Assembly: GCF_015163655.1 (NCBI RefSeq)
Contig: NZ_JADEUF010000003.1
Coordinates: 1-64,000 of the forward strand
Direction of reading: 5' to 3'
Length of the DNA stretch: 64,000 nucleotides
Origin: Xenorhabdus griffiniae
Lineage (GTDB): Bacteria; Pseudomonadota; Gammaproteobacteria; Enterobacterales; Enterobacteriaceae
The number at the start of each line of letters is the position of its first letter. Positions within the stretch are counted from its first letter, which is position 1. The translations under genes were made by a program, and so were the position numbers. Shown here one piece after another: positions 30,347-41,306 of this stretch. Under the pieces are notes generated by a model. The model was given only the letters and a program-made list of their open reading frames with translations. It was not told the DNA's origin and ran no database searches.

Positions 30347-31178
30347 CATGGAAACCAGTCAGGTTGATCGGGACGACTATATTGATAGTGATCCTGCTCC
30401 CGAACTGACAAACCGCGATATTAACGTAATGGCGCTGCGCTCACTATTATTGCAAGCATCGTTTAACTATGAACGTATGCAGGCAGGAGGTTGGTTATAT
30501 ACCCTGATACCAGCACTGCGCAAGATCCATAAAAATCCACAGGATTTATCCAACTCCATGAAAATGCATATGGAGTTTATCAATGTTCATCCCTTTGACG
30601 TCACTTTTCTGTCTGGGCTTGTACTGGCGATGGAAAAGAGCAAAGAGAAGGTATCTACTATCCGTGCTGTGAAAGTTGCATTAATGGGACCTTTAGGCGG
30701 GATCGGTGATGCTCTATTCTGGTTGACTCTACTACCTATTTGCGCCGGCATTGGGGCATCTTTGGCACTTCAGGGCAGTTTATTCGGACCGATTATTTTT
30801 CTGCTAATGTTTAATATTGTGCACTTTGCCCTGCGTTTCGGGCTGGCGCATTACGGCTATCAGGCCGGTACCAAAGCGATTGCCATGCTGAAAACGCACA
30901 CCAGAAACATCTCTCATGCGGCTTCAATTGTCGGTATGACAGTGATAGGCGCGCTGGTCGCTTCTTATGTTCATCTTTCCACTCCGTTAGTCATGAAGGC
31001 TGGTGAGGCGAAGGTTGCTCTACAGACGGATGTACTGGATAAACTGATGCCTAATCTGCTGCCTCTGGCTTTTACTCTACTGGTGTACTGGCTGATGAAG
31101 AAGGGAAGCTCACCGGTGAAACTGATTGGTATCACAGTGGTGTTCGGGGTTGTCGGTAAATTAGTTGGTTTTCTATAA
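30336..31178 (+). CDS. agaE: PTS mannose-family EIID (GalNAc/GalN type)
   Basis: A 280-residue membrane subunit unique to the mannose PTS family. The conserved N-terminal block LRSLLLQASFNYERMQAGGW, VKVALMGPLGGIGDALFWLT and the C-terminal hydrophobic helices are clear. The start at 30336 overlaps the 3' end of the IIC gene; a second ATG at 30348 is possible. The first ~25 residues are acidic and poorly conserved. It is named AgaE by similarity to the E. coli IID I remember; AgaD is the paralogue. Confidence 0.88.
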   Translation: MAFNMETSQVDRDDYIDSDPAPELTNRDINVMALRSLLLQASFNYERMQAGGWLYTLIPALRKIHKNPQDLSNSMKMHMEFINVHPFDVTFLSGLVLAMEKSKEKVSTIRAVKVALMGPLGGIGDALFWLTLLPICAGIGASLALQGSLFGPIIFLLMFNIVHFALRFGLAHYGYQAGTKAIAMLKTHTRNISHAASIVGMTVIGALVASYVHLSTPLVMKAGEAKVALQTDVLDKLMPNLLPLAFTLLVYWLMKKGSSPVKLIGITVVFGVVGKLVGFL

Positions 31179-31187
31179 GGGGTGCAG

Positions 31188-31622
31188 ATGTTAGGTGTAG
31201 TGATAACCGGACATGGTAGTTTTGCCAGTGGCCTGTTGCAGGCAGTAGAGCAGGTCATTGGCCCACAGGCGCAGTGTGTAGCCGTAGATTTTCCAGAAGG
31301 AATGTGTACTGAGACACTGAAAAAGGCACTGGCGGCTGCGTGCAGTCAATGTGATCAGGGGGACGGGCTGGTTTTTCTCACCGATTTACTCGGTGGTTCT
31401 CCATTCAGACAGTCTGCGCAACTGGCATTAAATCATCCTGCATATCAGGTTATTACCGGTACTAATATGCAGATGGTTGTGGAAATGATGCTTGAACGTG
31501 ACGGTATGACAGCCTTTGAGTTCCGTGACATGGCACTGGAATGTGGACATCGTGGGCTGACCAGTCTGTGGCATGAGCAACAGCGTGAAAAACCGTCATC
31601 ACAGGATATTGATGGTATCTGA
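31188..31622 (+). CDS. agaF: PTS mannose-family EIIA (AgaF type)
   Basis: A 144-residue cytoplasmic EIIA. The phospho-accepting His9 is in MLGVVITGHGSFASGLLQA, and LVFLTDLLGGSPFRQ is the second family signature. The start at ATG 31188 has AAGGGG upstream; a GTG at 31182 is in frame but less well placed. It takes phosphate from HPr (ptsH at 10.5 kb) and hands it to the EIIB of this operon. It lies 9 bp after IID and 9 bp before kbaY, in a single operon. Confidence 0.9.
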   Translation: MLGVVITGHGSFASGLLQAVEQVIGPQAQCVAVDFPEGMCTETLKKALAAACSQCDQGDGLVFLTDLLGGSPFRQSAQLALNHPAYQVITGTNMQMVVEMMLERDGMTAFEFRDMALECGHRGLTSLWHEQQREKPSSQDIDGI

Positions 31623-32486
<864 letters not shown>

Positions 32487-32490
32487 CATT

Positions 32491-32679
32491 TTACAGCAAT
32501 GCTTTCACAAAGAAGGCGCTCGCTTTTTTAGGGTTGCCTTTTCTATTCTTAATTATTTTTTCTTTACGGACTTTCATTAATTCCTGTTGTTCATCGGAAG
32601 TTAATGTCTTGGGTTGGGATTGTTCAACCTGCAAAATTATCTGTAATTTTTTAGCCGATTTACGCTTTATAACGACATG
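32491..32679 (-). pseudogene. Coding-like C-terminal fragment, unidentified
   Basis: A 62-codon frame is open from just after a TAA at 32680-32682 to a TAA at 32491-32493. It reads as a basic, Lys-rich tail: VIKRKSAKKLQI, then LTSDEQQELMKVRKEK and NPKKASAFFVKALL. No start codon fits its upstream end. It resembles the C-terminal remnant of a transposase or other DNA-associated protein, but I could not identify the family. Confidence 0.35.
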
Positions 32680-32879
32680 TTAATTAATGTCATTCTATTC
32701 CTTTACCAAGGTGTCCTGATTGATTAAAGCACACACATCCCACAGTAAAATTTCCAAAAGATTACAGGCCTCTGAAGGGATATTGGCAGTGTCAGGGGGG
32801 TATTTTGGAATTTGATAAATGCATACAAAAAAAAGTCATCAATCAGGTTGTGTAATTACAGAAGTCGATATATTGTGAC

Positions 32880-33000
32880 GAGAGTGATAGCTATGTCACA
32901 TAGCTGATTGGCTTTTCTTGAATGGTGAGAAACAGTGGCATAGTGTTATCACAGGTTTATTTAATTTCAGACATTTTACCTCGCTTCGGCGAGGTTTTTT
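32880..33000 (+). ncRNA. Possible small RNA or leader ending in a UUCG terminator
   Basis: A 7-bp hairpin AGCTATG/CATAGCT (32889-32905) is followed after ~70 nt by a strong terminator with UUCG loop. No ORF justifies the terminator in this position. No promoter boxes could be fixed, so this is a low-confidence proposal. Confidence 0.2.
32978..33000 (+). terminator. UUCG-loop terminator
   Basis: ACCTCGC at 32978-32984 pairs with GCGAGGT at 32989-32995 around a TTCG tetraloop, followed by T6. It lies 490 bp beyond kbaY, with no other gene on this strand, so it may end the aga operon transcript or a small RNA. Confidence 0.75.
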
Positions 33001-33273
33001 GTTGTGTGCCATAGCCTTTGATGTGGTTCAAAGCGCGGATAAGGGAACTAACGGGGCGCAATACGGGAAGAAAAAGCCTCGCTCAGCTAATCCAAGGGCT
33101 AAAACGCTATCTGAGGAGCTGGAAAAGCCACTATAGCCAGAGCCAGTGGCCATCGGTGATGCCGATGGATAAGACGTAAGCTACGCAGCATCCTCTGGAA
33201 ACAGTGGCGAATAAGTTGTAGCCCCCTGAATATGGCACTGCCGTGGAGCTGGGCTTGGTGGAGTCACGCGAAA
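33001..33273. other. Structured gene-free DNA
   Basis: No credible gene. Two tandem hairpins are visible: GCCAC/GTGGC arms around 33127-33150 and a perfect 7-bp stem CCATCGG (33150-33156) with CCGATGG (33162-33168). Base composition is richer in GC than the flanks. Probably part of a lost mobile element; identity unknown. Confidence 0.3.
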
Positions 33274-33614
33274 TTAGATTTGGTATTCTATCATGCGTTT
33301 TAGAAACAGTGCCTGTATGTCTTGTCGTTGGTTTAAAATGACATGTACGACTACATCAGTTTCTGAATCGACTGTGTAAAGAATTTTGTATCCATTTTTT
33401 GTATTACACTCACGATACTCAAATACACCAATCTTACTTAGCTGAAACGAGATTGGGCTTGCTAATGGAAAAATGCTCACATTACTTTCGAATTCCGAAA
33501 TGAAATCGTTAATTATGGATAAAGGATCAATATCTTTAGTCCGCAAAAAGTTCGCAATATCTTTAACGCATATTTTGCAGTGCCAGTGTATTTTATTGTT
33601 ACAGTTTTATTCAT
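33274..33614 (-). pseudogene. RelE/ParE-type toxin gene broken by a one-base frameshift
   Basis: The open frame 33274-33546 encodes a RelE/ParE-like fold with the C-terminal signature GYKILYTVDSETDVVVHVIL and QRQDIQALFLKR. Upstream, in another frame, ATG at 33612-33614 gives MNKTVTIKYTGTAKYA, and the first frame can be extended back as VKDIANFLRTKDIDP. Joining them needs one extra base near 33566-33569, so a single-base deletion has split the gene (about 113 residues when intact). No antitoxin-like ORF is seen upstream. The 90-residue remainder could only be expressed from a TTG and would lack the N-terminal strand. Confidence 0.6.
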
Positions 33615-34162
33615 AATAATTAAATAAAATTTAAAACTCATAAAACCTACAAGTGAACACACTAATGTACAAACAGAAAACATATTCGCCATAGCACATA
33701 GTTATGGATTTTATGCTAGTTGGATAGGGAAAGCTTAAGAATAACGGGTAAGGATAAAAAGAAACCATTATCACTATAGGGCGGTCATCTGCCCTTTAAC
33801 TCTCAGGGTGATCAACTATGGTAGAAATTAACGGTTCCCGCAGATGGCTCAAATCTGAGTCATGATGGAAATTCCCATCATCTTTAAACCCTGCATTGTT
33901 ATTTTCCCAACACAGGGTGACTTAATGTAACTGAGTAACTCACAACGAATTTCGTCGGCAGTGAGTTAATTGGCTTTTAAATCCCATTTAACAACATTAA
34001 GTAAGGCTCGCAGGCAACCTTTTAATAAGTCTCGTAGTCCTCATACTCAGTAAAGTGAGGAGCCTCCGAGATTAAGGATTCCTTGTTGACGAAAGTATAA
34101 CCTACGAAAATTTCGTAGTTGAATCTTTAAGATTGATGACACCTTAATCTGAAGGAATCCCT
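33615..34162. other. Gene-free decayed region
   Basis: About 550 bp with no supported gene. Visible structures are GATGG/CCATC arms near 33883 and an 8-bp palindrome CTACGAAA/TTTCGTAG at 34102-34118, which could belong to insertion-sequence ends. Composition is AT-rich and uneven. Confidence 0.35.
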
Positions 34163-34273
34163 ATAATCGCGTAAAATATCGCGAGCGTTTTCAGTATCTC
34201 AATGAGCACGTTCCAGAAAATATTGAATACTATCCGGTGAGTGTTCACCCAACCATTCAGCTAGTTGCCAGCT
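34163..34273 (-). pseudogene. N-terminal remnant of an IS701-family-like transposase
   Basis: On the minus strand the frame reads SWQLAEWLGEHSPDSIQYFL, then ERAH, an in-frame TGA where Trp is expected, then DTENARDILRDY. The pattern WQLAE..GE.TPD..Q.LL.RA.WD....RDDLRDY is typical of the N-terminus of IS701-family transposases. The rest of the gene is missing on both sides. It is inactive debris beside tRNA-Arg. Confidence 0.6.
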
Positions 34274-34438
34274 TCATAACCCACCCAATATTGTATAGAA
34301 GAAATATTGGGAGTTTCTATACAACAAATTGTAGAGATTTAGGAAGACGGTTGTAGACTTCGAGAGATTAGGGTTTTTCTCTATGGCTTGATTTATCTGG
34401 GATTAAGAGACTTTAGTAGACGTCGAGAGAGGTTTGTT

Positions 34439-34513
34439 TGGCGTCCCCTGCAGGAATCGAACCTGCAATTAGCCCTTAGGAGGGGCTCGTTATATCCATT
34501 TAACTAAGGGGAC
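34439..34513 (-). tRNA. argW: tRNA-Arg(CCT)
   Basis: A 75-nt gene from GTCCCCTTAGTTAAATGGAT to encoded CCA; anticodon CCT read from 34478-34480. In E. coli, argW has the same neighbourhood (next to mlaA and fadL) and is the integration site of a prophage. Its 3' end here faces the decayed region at 32.5-34.4 kb. Confidence 0.96.
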
Positions 34514-34698
34514 CAATGGAACGCAGTATACCTGTTTTTCTTGTCAGAGATAAGGTATAACGAACTGTTTGCCTATATAATCACCACTCTTTTTGATTAC
34601 CATTAATGAAAGATAGGCAGTATATTTTACATATTGGGTGCAATAGCTGGTATACAGCGCGATAATTGATATCTAAAAATAATTATATGGAGAACAGT

Positions 34699-35451
34699 AT
34701 GAAGTATAGTCTGAGCGGGGTTGCTCTTACAGCCGTCTTACTTGCAGGATGTGCCAGTTCATCGAATACGATGGAGCAGGGGCGTTCTGATCCGCTGGAA
34801 GGGTTTAACCGTGCTATGTTTAACTTTAATTATGATGTTCTCGACCCATATGTACTGCGCCCTGTTGCTGTAGCCTGGCGTAATTATGTGCCAATGCCTG
34901 CACGAAATGGCATTGGTAATTTTATGAGCAACCTTGAAGAGCCAGCCAGTATGGTGAACAGTTTCTTGCGTGGCGATGTTCATGAAGGTGCAAAACACTT
35001 CAACCGTTTCTTTTTGAATACGTTGTTGGGAATGGGGGGGCTTATTGATGTGGCTTCCATGGCTAATCCCAAACTGGCAAAAGAAGATCCGATGCGTTTT
35101 GGTAGCACATTGGGATACTATAATGTGGGGTATGGCCCATATGTTGTTTTGCCCGGTTACGGCAGTTTTACACTGCGTGATGAGGGCGGTAACCTTGCGG
35201 ATATGACTTATCCTGTATTGAGTTATTTTACGGGATGGGTGTCGGTAGGCACGTGGATTTTCCAAGGTATAGAAACCCGCGCTCGCTTGCTGGATTCTGA
35301 CGGCTTGTTAAAAAATTCTTCAGATCCTTATTTGATGGTGCGCGATGCTTACTTCCAACGCCACGATTTTATGGCCAATGGAGGTAAGTTGGAGCCAGAA
35401 AAAAATCCTAATGCGGCAAGCATTGAAGATGAATTGGATTCTATAGATTAG
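34699..35451 (+). CDS. mlaA: Outer-membrane lipoprotein MlaA (VacJ)
   Basis: A 250-residue lipoprotein that removes misplaced phospholipids from the outer leaflet of the outer membrane and passes them to the Mla retrograde pathway. The signal MKYSLSGVALTAVLLAGCAS has lipobox LAGC with Cys at residue 18. Core blocks: DPLEGFNRAMFNFNYDVLDP, NFMSNLEEPASMVNSFLRGD, RFFLNTLLGMGGLIDVASM and YVVLPGYGSFTLRD. GGAG upstream supports the ATG at 34699, although the frame is open to 34666. The length matches E. coli (251). The mlaFEDCB genes are not in the window. E. coli has yfdC between this gene and argW; it is absent here. Confidence 0.96.
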   Translation: MKYSLSGVALTAVLLAGCASSSNTMEQGRSDPLEGFNRAMFNFNYDVLDPYVLRPVAVAWRNYVPMPARNGIGNFMSNLEEPASMVNSFLRGDVHEGAKHFNRFFLNTLLGMGGLIDVASMANPKLAKEDPMRFGSTLGYYNVGYGPYVVLPGYGSFTLRDEGGNLADMTYPVLSYFTGWVSVGTWIFQGIETRARLLDSDGLLKNSSDPYLMVRDAYFQRHDFMANGGKLEPEKNPNAASIEDELDSID

Positions 35452-35466
35452 TTCGTACTTATGATC

Positions 35467-35496
35467 AAAAAAGGATAGCACTTGCTATCCTTTTTT
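35467..35496. terminator. Bidirectional terminator between mlaA and fadL
   Basis: A perfect 14-bp stem AAAAAAGGATAGCA (35467-35480) with TGCTATCCTTTTTT (35483-35496). It gives a T run on both strands and lies between convergent genes. Confidence 0.92.
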
Positions 35497-35513
35497 GGGA
35501 TTACAGTATGTAG

Positions 35514-36875
35514 TTAGAACGTATAGTTAAAGTTTATACCATACAACCATGCAGTTCCTTTGGAATCGAACTCATATGGTGTCGTGCCACCTAATTTCTG
35601 GACTTCTTCTGGTAGTTTTTCACTAATATGTACTTTTTTGCCACGCATATAGGAAACACCGACATCTACAGAAGCATCTTTGTTGAATGCGTAAGTGGTT
35701 CCTAAGCTAAACCAAAAACGATCTTGATCTGGAATGGAAATAGAACGATTTTTGGCTGGTACAGGGCTTTCATCAAAGGCGATACCACCACGGAATGTCC
35801 AGTTATCGTCATGGTAGTAAGTTGTACCTAGTGAGATACGGTAAGCGTCACGGAAGCCTTCGTGTTTCTCAAATGCAACATTACCCGTGTCACTCCTTAC
35901 TGCTTTTAATTCTTTGAATTCGCTCCAGCCAGTGTATAGCAAGCTATAGTGAATTGCCCACTGTGGAGCAACACGGTTATAACCTGAGAGTTCCCACATA
36001 TCCGGTAAATTCAGGTCCAGCTTGCCTTTGACTATATTACCATTAGTCCCATTATCAAAGACTTTTGGTATATATGGCAAATCATTGCTGTAATCTCCGC
36101 TTTTAAACTTAACCTTGACTTTTGAACGGTAAGTCAGGCTATAGCGGTTATTTTCGTCATACTGATATAGGAACCCTGCATTCCAACCGTAACCCCAATC
36201 TTTACCTTCCAATCTGGCAGCTTCAGCGCTATCTGGGATTGAAAGATGTGCAAGGACTGGATTATTTGTGGCCAGCCCTTTAGCGTTTAGCATCTTAGTG
36301 GCTATTGGGCCGAATTCTCCCATATGACGGGCAATTTTGGCATCAGCATAAACAGCATTGACACCTAAGCCAAAGCTAAACTGGTTATTAAATTTGTAAG
36401 CACCGCTTAGGTTTAGGTTCATGGTCTTCAGTTGAGTTTTACCGCCTAGCAGGCCAGCAGAATAGTTGTTGCTGAAGTCGGTAGACAAGCCGAAGTTAGA
36501 CGTTGCAGATGCGCCAACAAACCATTGATCATTGATTGGCGTAATAAAATGCAGGTTTGGGATCCATGCACGCGGTGCGATATTTTTAGCATCAGTGCTG
36601 TTTTTGGTGATGGGAGACTTTCCGGTGATATCAACATCTGGGTTGACATACACCAAACCACCAGAAAATGATGGGCGATCAAATAAGGTCATGGCCGCAG
36701 GGTTACGACTGCCTACGGAAGCGTTATCTGCAACGGCACCTGCCCCAGAAAATGCACGGCCTAGTCCTGATGATGAATATTCATTCAATTGAAAACCAGC
36801 AGCACTAGCGTTGGATGAGAGGATTGCAACCGCCACTGCTAACGCTGAACGTGTAAATAGGTTTTTCTGGTCCAT
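35514..36875 (-). CDS. fadL: Long-chain fatty acid outer-membrane transporter FadL
   Basis: A 453-residue outer-membrane beta-barrel for long-chain fatty acid uptake. The signal peptide ends ...SSNASA, and the mature N-terminus is [20 protein letters not shown], the hatch segment with the conserved NPA(A/T) motif in [19 protein letters not shown]. The C-terminal residue is Phe (INFNYTF), as for BamA-inserted barrels. The ATG at 36875 has TGAGGT upstream; a TTG two codons earlier is unlikely. It works with FadIJ, encoded divergently ~1 kb away. The length is close to E. coli FadL (446). Confidence 0.95.
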   Translation of the reverse strand: MDQKNLFTRSALAVAVAILSSNASAAGFQLNEYSSSGLGRAFSGAGAVADNASVGSRNPAAMTLFDRPSFSGGLVYVNPDVDITGKSPITKNSTDAKNIAPRAWIPNLHFITPINDQWFVGASATSNFGLSTDFSNNYSAGLLGGKTQLKTMNLNLSGAYKFNNQFSFGLGVNAVYADAKIARHMGEFGPIATKMLNAKGLATNNPVLAHLSIPDSAEAARLEGKDWGYGWNAGFLYQYDENNRYSLTYRSKVKVKFKSGDYSNDLPYIPKVFDNGTNGNIVKGKLDLNLPDMWELSGYNRVAPQWAIHYSLLYTGWSEFKELKAVRSDTGNVAFEKHEGFRDAYRISLGTTYYHDDNWTFRGGIAFDESPVPAKNRSISIPDQDRFWFSLGTTYAFNKDASVDVGVSYMRGKKVHISEKLPEEVQKLGGTTPYEFDSKGTAWLYGINFNYTF

Positions 36876-37234
36876 AACCAAAACCTCATTGTCTAATTAT
36901 TATTAACATGCCACTCAAGTAGCTGAGAGCGCGGGATTGTAGAGTCGATTTGTCACCATGACAATAATGACAAATCAGACCAGTGCACGAAGTATAGGCT
37001 TGATAATAGAATATGTTGCAAGAATGTTTTCTAAATATAACTAAAATGATTCTCAAATTGGGACTTGCTTAACAAAAAATAGACAACTTCCGTTAATGAA
37101 GTGTAAACGGGTTTTTGTTGACGTGGTCAGATCAATAAATAGTGAGATAAATGGCGTCAAACAGTGCAAATGCTGGTTATTGGCAGTCAGGAAAACGTAG
37201 AATTATCAGCAAGTTTTTTAGTCGGAGAAATTAA
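36876..37234. other. fadL-yfcZ divergent intergenic region
   Basis: About 360 bp without a gene. At 36976-36990, read on the minus strand, CACTGGTCTGATTTG has one good half (CTGGT) of a FadR operator at a distance suitable for fadL control. The second half is poor, so this is tentative. Promoters of fadL and yfcZ must lie here. Confidence 0.35.
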
Positions 37235-37531
37235 ATGTCTGATGCGATTAACCGCTGTAATGCCGAAGAAACGGCAGCTTGCTGTTGTGTTGATGTGGGA
37301 ACCGTTATTGATAATGAAGACTGCACCGCTTCTTATCAGTGTATTTTTGCGAGTGAACAAGACGCAGAAATCATGCTTAATACGTTAATTAAGAAGGCAA
37401 AATCAGTGGAATCTGATCCCTGTGTTATACGCCATAGTATCGAAGCGGTTAACGGTGGGATGCAATTATCGATGGACTTTACCTTTAGCTGCCAAGCGGA
37501 AGCCCTCATCTTTCAGTTAGGCTTGCGTTAA
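37235..37531 (+). CDS. yfcZ: DUF406 family protein YfcZ
   Basis: A 98-residue small protein of the DUF406 (YfcZ/YiiS) family. It has a cysteine-rich N-terminus (EETAACCCVDVGTVIDNEDC), the segment SVESDPCVI, and the conserved tail FTFSCQAEALIFQLGLR. The function is unknown. It lies between fadL and fadI as in E. coli, so it is often cotranscribed or co-conserved with fatty acid genes. The ATG is preceded by GGAGAAATTA. Confidence 0.92.
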   Translation: MSDAINRCNAEETAACCCVDVGTVIDNEDCTASYQCIFASEQDAEIMLNTLIKKAKSVESDPCVIRHSIEAVNGGMQLSMDFTFSCQAEALIFQLGLR

Positions 37532-37743
37532 TTCACTTTGAACGACGGTTTTCTCATTGTTTTGTCATGTCAAACAGTGGGGAAATCGCTTGTAATAGAT
37601 TGTAAATCATTGCCTTTTCTTTGTACTCCTTTCGCTTATTCTCCATTTAAGTTGTATAAATTATAAATAGTTTAAAGTTGAGTTTGTTCTCATTTTTGAT
37701 TTATTCCTATTTGCTATTTTCCAACATTACGTTAACAATGCAT

Positions 37744-37760
37744 CATCAGGTCTGACCTCT
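37744..37760 (+). promoter_or_regulatory. Probable FadR operator upstream of fadI
   Basis: ATCAGGTCTGACCTCT is a near-palindromic match to the FadR consensus (CTGGTNNGACCAG-like) and sits 64 bp before the fadI start, where E. coli fadIJ also has a FadR site with CAGGTCAGACC. FadR would repress fadIJ until acyl-CoA is present. Confidence 0.6.
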
Positions 37761-37823
37761 TACGAGGTGAGTAAATATTTTTAATCAATCAATTGATTTA
37801 GTTAATAATAATTAGGAGTTGCT

Positions 37824-39134
37824 ATGGGTCGTTCTTCAACAAAAGTGACATCGCAGAAGGAACGTGTTGCTATTGTCAGCGGGTTGCGCATTCCTTTTGC
37901 GAAACAGGCAACTTTCTACCACGGTATTCCGGCTGTTGACTTGGGAAAGGCTGTTGTAAGCGAGCTGGTCATTAGGAGCGGTTTGTCGCCTGAGAAGATC
38001 GACCAATTGGTTTTTGGGCAAGTTGTTCAAATGCCGGAAGCGCCAAATATTGCAAGGGAAATTGTTTTGGGGGCAGGCTTAAGTGTGAATACTGATGCCT
38101 ATAGTGTTTCCCGTGCCTGTGCGACGAGTTTTCAGGCAATTGCAAACGTGGCTGAAAGTATTATGGCAGGCGTAGTCAATATAGGGATCGCAGGAGGTGC
38201 GGATTCCTCATCCGTTTTACCTATCGGAGTGACGAAGTCATTGGCGCGTATGTTAGTTGACATGAACAAAGCCAAAAGTCTCACCCAACGATTAAAATTA
38301 CTCAGTCGATTGAAATTACGTGATTTATTGCCTGTATCCCCTGCTGTTGCAGAGTATTCCACAGGGTTGAGAATGGGAGATACCGCTGAGCAGATGGCAA
38401 AAACGTATCATATCAGCCGCGAAGATCAGGATGCGCTTGCGCACCGCTCGCATGTACTGGCCGCCAAAGCCTGGGAGCAAGGGCTTTTGCAAGAGGAAAT
38501 CATATCGGCCTATTTCCCGCCATACCGCAAGACATTGGCAGAAGATAATAATGTCAGAAAAAACTCAACCTTAGCTTCTTATGCCAAATTGCGTCCGGCC
38601 TTTGATCGAAAACATGGCACAGTCACCGCGGCAAACAGCACACCACTGACGGACGGTGCCGCAGCAGTGATGTTAATGCGTGAATCCGTTGCCAAAGAGC
38701 TTGGTATGGTTCCATTGGGGTATTTACGTAGTTATGCATTTTCTGCCATTGATGTTTGGCAGGACATGTTACTGGGGCCGTCCTATGCAACCCCGTTGGC
38801 GCTTGAGCGTGCGGGTATCACTCTCAATGAATTGACCATTATCGACATGCATGAAGCATTTGCTGCTCAAACATTAACGAATTTAAAAATGTTTGCCAGT
38901 GAGAAATTTGCCCGTGAAAAGTTGGGACGTACTCAGGCAATTGGCGAAGTGGATATGGATAAATTCAATGTGTTAGGCGGATCAATTGCTTATGGGCACC
39001 CCTTCGCGGCGACAGGCGCCAGAATGGTGACCCAAACGTTGAATGAATTGCGTCGCCGTGGGGGTGGTTTTGGGTTAACGACAGCTTGTGCCGCTGGTGG
39101 TTTGGGTGCAGCAATGGTATTGGAGGTAGAATAA
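37824..39134 (+). CDS. fadI: 3-ketoacyl-CoA thiolase FadI
   Basis: A 436-residue thiolase, the beta subunit of the anaerobic-type beta-oxidation complex (same length as E. coli FadI). The acyl-accepting Cys99 is in [19 protein letters not shown], and the later catalytic residues are in [26 protein letters not shown] and [11 protein letters not shown]. An AGGAG site precedes the ATG. The stop overlaps the fadJ start as TAATG, so the two subunits are coupled and made in equal amounts. Confidence 0.97.
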   Translation: MGRSSTKVTSQKERVAIVSGLRIPFAKQATFYHGIPAVDLGKAVVSELVIRSGLSPEKIDQLVFGQVVQMPEAPNIAREIVLGAGLSVNTDAYSVSRACATSFQAIANVAESIMAGVVNIGIAGGADSSSVLPIGVTKSLARMLVDMNKAKSLTQRLKLLSRLKLRDLLPVSPAVAEYSTGLRMGDTAEQMAKTYHISREDQDALAHRSHVLAAKAWEQGLLQEEIISAYFPPYRKTLAEDNNVRKNSTLASYAKLRPAFDRKHGTVTAANSTPLTDGAAAVMLMRESVAKELGMVPLGYLRSYAFSAIDVWQDMLLGPSYATPLALERAGITLNELTIIDMHEAFAAQTLTNLKMFASEKFAREKLGRTQAIGEVDMDKFNVLGGSIAYGHPFAATGARMVTQTLNELRRRGGGFGLTTACAAGGLGAAMVLEVE

Positions 39135-41281
39135 TGGCTCAGGCTGAAAAAGAAACGGTTATGTCAGCAACAATGCAACCGGTATTCCGTTTTTCTGTCA
39201 GGGACGACAAGGTGGGAATTATCACCATTGATGTCCCAGGAGAGAAAGTCAACACCCTGAAAGCTGAATTTGTTGAGCAGTTCCTGATCATGTTTGAAAA
39301 AGCGCAACAAGTTTCAGGTTTGAAAGGGTTGGTTATTGTGTCCGGCAAGCCGGATACTTTCATTGCTGGTGCGGATATTAGCATGATAGCTAACTGCCAA
39401 ACCCAGGAAGAAGCGTCAGCATTAGCTGAAAAAGGTCAAAAACTGTTTGCGCAGATTGCCAATTATCCTTTGCCTGTAGTGGCAGCGATTCATGGTGCGT
39501 GCTTAGGTGGTGGGCTGGAGTTAGCATTGGCTTGCCATGCGCGTATCTGTTCTTTGGATGAAAAAACCCGTCTTGGTTTGCCAGAAGTTCAGCTTGGGTT
39601 ATTGCCAGGCTCAGGTGGAACGCAGAGATTACCTTGCTTGATTGGTGTCAGTGCTGCTTTGGACATTATATTGACAGGCCGTCAGCTCAAGGCAAAACAG
39701 GCGCTACGGTTGGGTGTTGTGGATGACGCAGTTCCTTTAGATATCTTATTAGATGTTGCTGTGCAATATGTTAAAAAAGGCATCGTGAAACGGAAGCCAT
39801 TGGCATGGTCGCAGCGTATACTGGCAAGTGCGTTAGGCAGGCCGTTGTTATTCCAGATGGTTCATAAAAAAACGCGAGAAAAAACTCGCGGCCATTATCC
39901 CGCCCCAGAAAAAATCATCAATGTGATTCGTGCCGGTTTGGAAAAAGGCTCAGAGAAAGGCTTTCAGCTTGAAGCCAAGGCATTTGGTGAGCTGGCGATG
40001 ACGCAAGAATCAGAAGCATTGCGGAGCCTGTTTTTTGCTTCTACAACGTTGAAGAATGAAACTGGCTCTTCAGAACAGCCCGCTGAAATCAGACAGGTGG
40101 GGATTTTGGGAGGCGGCCTGATGGGGGGCGGTATTGCCAATGTAACCGTGACGCGAGGAAATTTGCCTGCCCGCATTAAAGATATTAATGAAAAGGGTAT
40201 TAATCAGGCTTTGAAATATACATGGGATCTCCTTTCTAAGCGGGTAAAACAGCGTCGTTTGAAATCAAGTGAGCGTTCTCGTCAGATGTCTCTATTGACA
40301 GGAACGACCGATTACAGTGGATTTAAGCAAGCTGATATTGTTGTTGAAGCGGTATTTGAAGATTTAGTCTTAAAACGCAAAATGGTTACAGAGATTGAAG
40401 AGAATACAAAACCTGAAACCATTTTTGCGTCTAACACTTCTTCATTGCCAATCCATAAGATTGCTGAAACTGCGACTCGGCCAGAGCAGGTGATCGGTCT
40501 TCACTATTTCAGTCCTGTAGACAAAATGCCGCTGGTGGAAGTTATTCCACATGAGGGAACAAGTGAAAAAACGATCGCAACTGCTGTAGCGTTAGCCAAG
40601 AAACAGGGAAAAACAGCGATTGTTGTTGGTGATAAAGCGGGTTTTTATGTAAACCGGATTCTGACACCTTACATTAATGAGGCGGGTTATTGTTTATTGG
40701 AAGGTGAGCCGATTGAACATATTGATAATGCTTTACTGAATTTTGGTTTTCCTGTTGGCCCTATCAATCTGCTGGATGAAGTTGGCATAGATGTGGGGAC
40801 TAAAATTATCCCTATTTTAGTAGAAGAATTAGGCAGTCGATTTGAGGCACCAGAGATTTTATCTGCAATTTTGCAGGATGACCGAAAAGGCAAGAAGAAT
40901 GGCCGCGGCTTCTATTTGTATACGGGCAGAAAAAAAGCCAAAGAAGTGGATGCTTCGATTTATTCCTTATTAAAGATCAAACCAGCGATAAAAATGTTGC
41001 CGGCTGACATTGCCCAGCGTTGTGTGATGCTCATGCTGAATGAAGCTGTGCGCTGTCTGGATGAGGGGATTATCAGAAGTCCACGTGATGGTGATATTGG
41101 TGCTGTATTTGGCATCGGATTCCCGCCATTCCTGGGAGGGCCATTCCGTTATATTGATAAGCTTGGCAGTGATAAAGTTGTAGAAATTTTACGTCGTCTG
41201 GAGGCGCAATATGGCGAAAGGTTTGCGCCCTGTGAGCGTTTAGTCCAGATGGCTGAACAGAAAAAGAAATTTCACGCATAA
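39134..41281 (+). CDS. fadJ: Fatty acid oxidation complex alpha subunit FadJ
   Basis: A 715-residue bifunctional enzyme: enoyl-CoA hydratase and 3-hydroxyacyl-CoA dehydrogenase. The N-terminal crotonase domain shows [31 protein letters not shown] and [19 protein letters not shown], with catalytic Glu in GLEL and LPEV. The C-terminal dehydrogenase has the NAD motif [13 protein letters not shown] and catalytic [14 protein letters not shown]. The ATG at 39134 overlaps the fadI stop; the frame is open earlier inside fadI but that part is a shadow. The length equals E. coli FadJ (714). A terminator follows. Confidence 0.97.
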   Translation: MAQAEKETVMSATMQPVFRFSVRDDKVGIITIDVPGEKVNTLKAEFVEQFLIMFEKAQQVSGLKGLVIVSGKPDTFIAGADISMIANCQTQEEASALAEKGQKLFAQIANYPLPVVAAIHGACLGGGLELALACHARICSLDEKTRLGLPEVQLGLLPGSGGTQRLPCLIGVSAALDIILTGRQLKAKQALRLGVVDDAVPLDILLDVAVQYVKKGIVKRKPLAWSQRILASALGRPLLFQMVHKKTREKTRGHYPAPEKIINVIRAGLEKGSEKGFQLEAKAFGELAMTQESEALRSLFFASTTLKNETGSSEQPAEIRQVGILGGGLMGGGIANVTVTRGNLPARIKDINEKGINQALKYTWDLLSKRVKQRRLKSSERSRQMSLLTGTTDYSGFKQADIVVEAVFEDLVLKRKMVTEIEENTKPETIFASNTSSLPIHKIAETATRPEQVIGLHYFSPVDKMPLVEVIPHEGTSEKTIATAVALAKKQGKTAIVVGDKAGFYVNRILTPYINEAGYCLLEGEPIEHIDNALLNFGFPVGPINLLDEVGIDVGTKIIPILVEELGSRFEAPEILSAILQDDRKGKKNGRGFYLYTGRKKAKEVDASIYSLLKIKPAIKMLPADIAQRCVMLMLNEAVRCLDEGIIRSPRDGDIGAVFGIGFPPFLGGPFRYIDKLGSDKVVEILRRLEAQYGERFAPCERLVQMAEQKKKFHA

Positions 41282-41306
41282 CTTGAATTTTATTTAAATA
41301 ACCCGA

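Noticed and set aside
32918-33136. 72-codon ORF on the plus strand
   Set aside because: It spans a strong UUCG terminator hairpin and shows no family features.
37164-37388. 74-codon ORF overlapping yfcZ
   Set aside because: Overlaps most of the recognised yfcZ gene in another frame, with no ribosome site.
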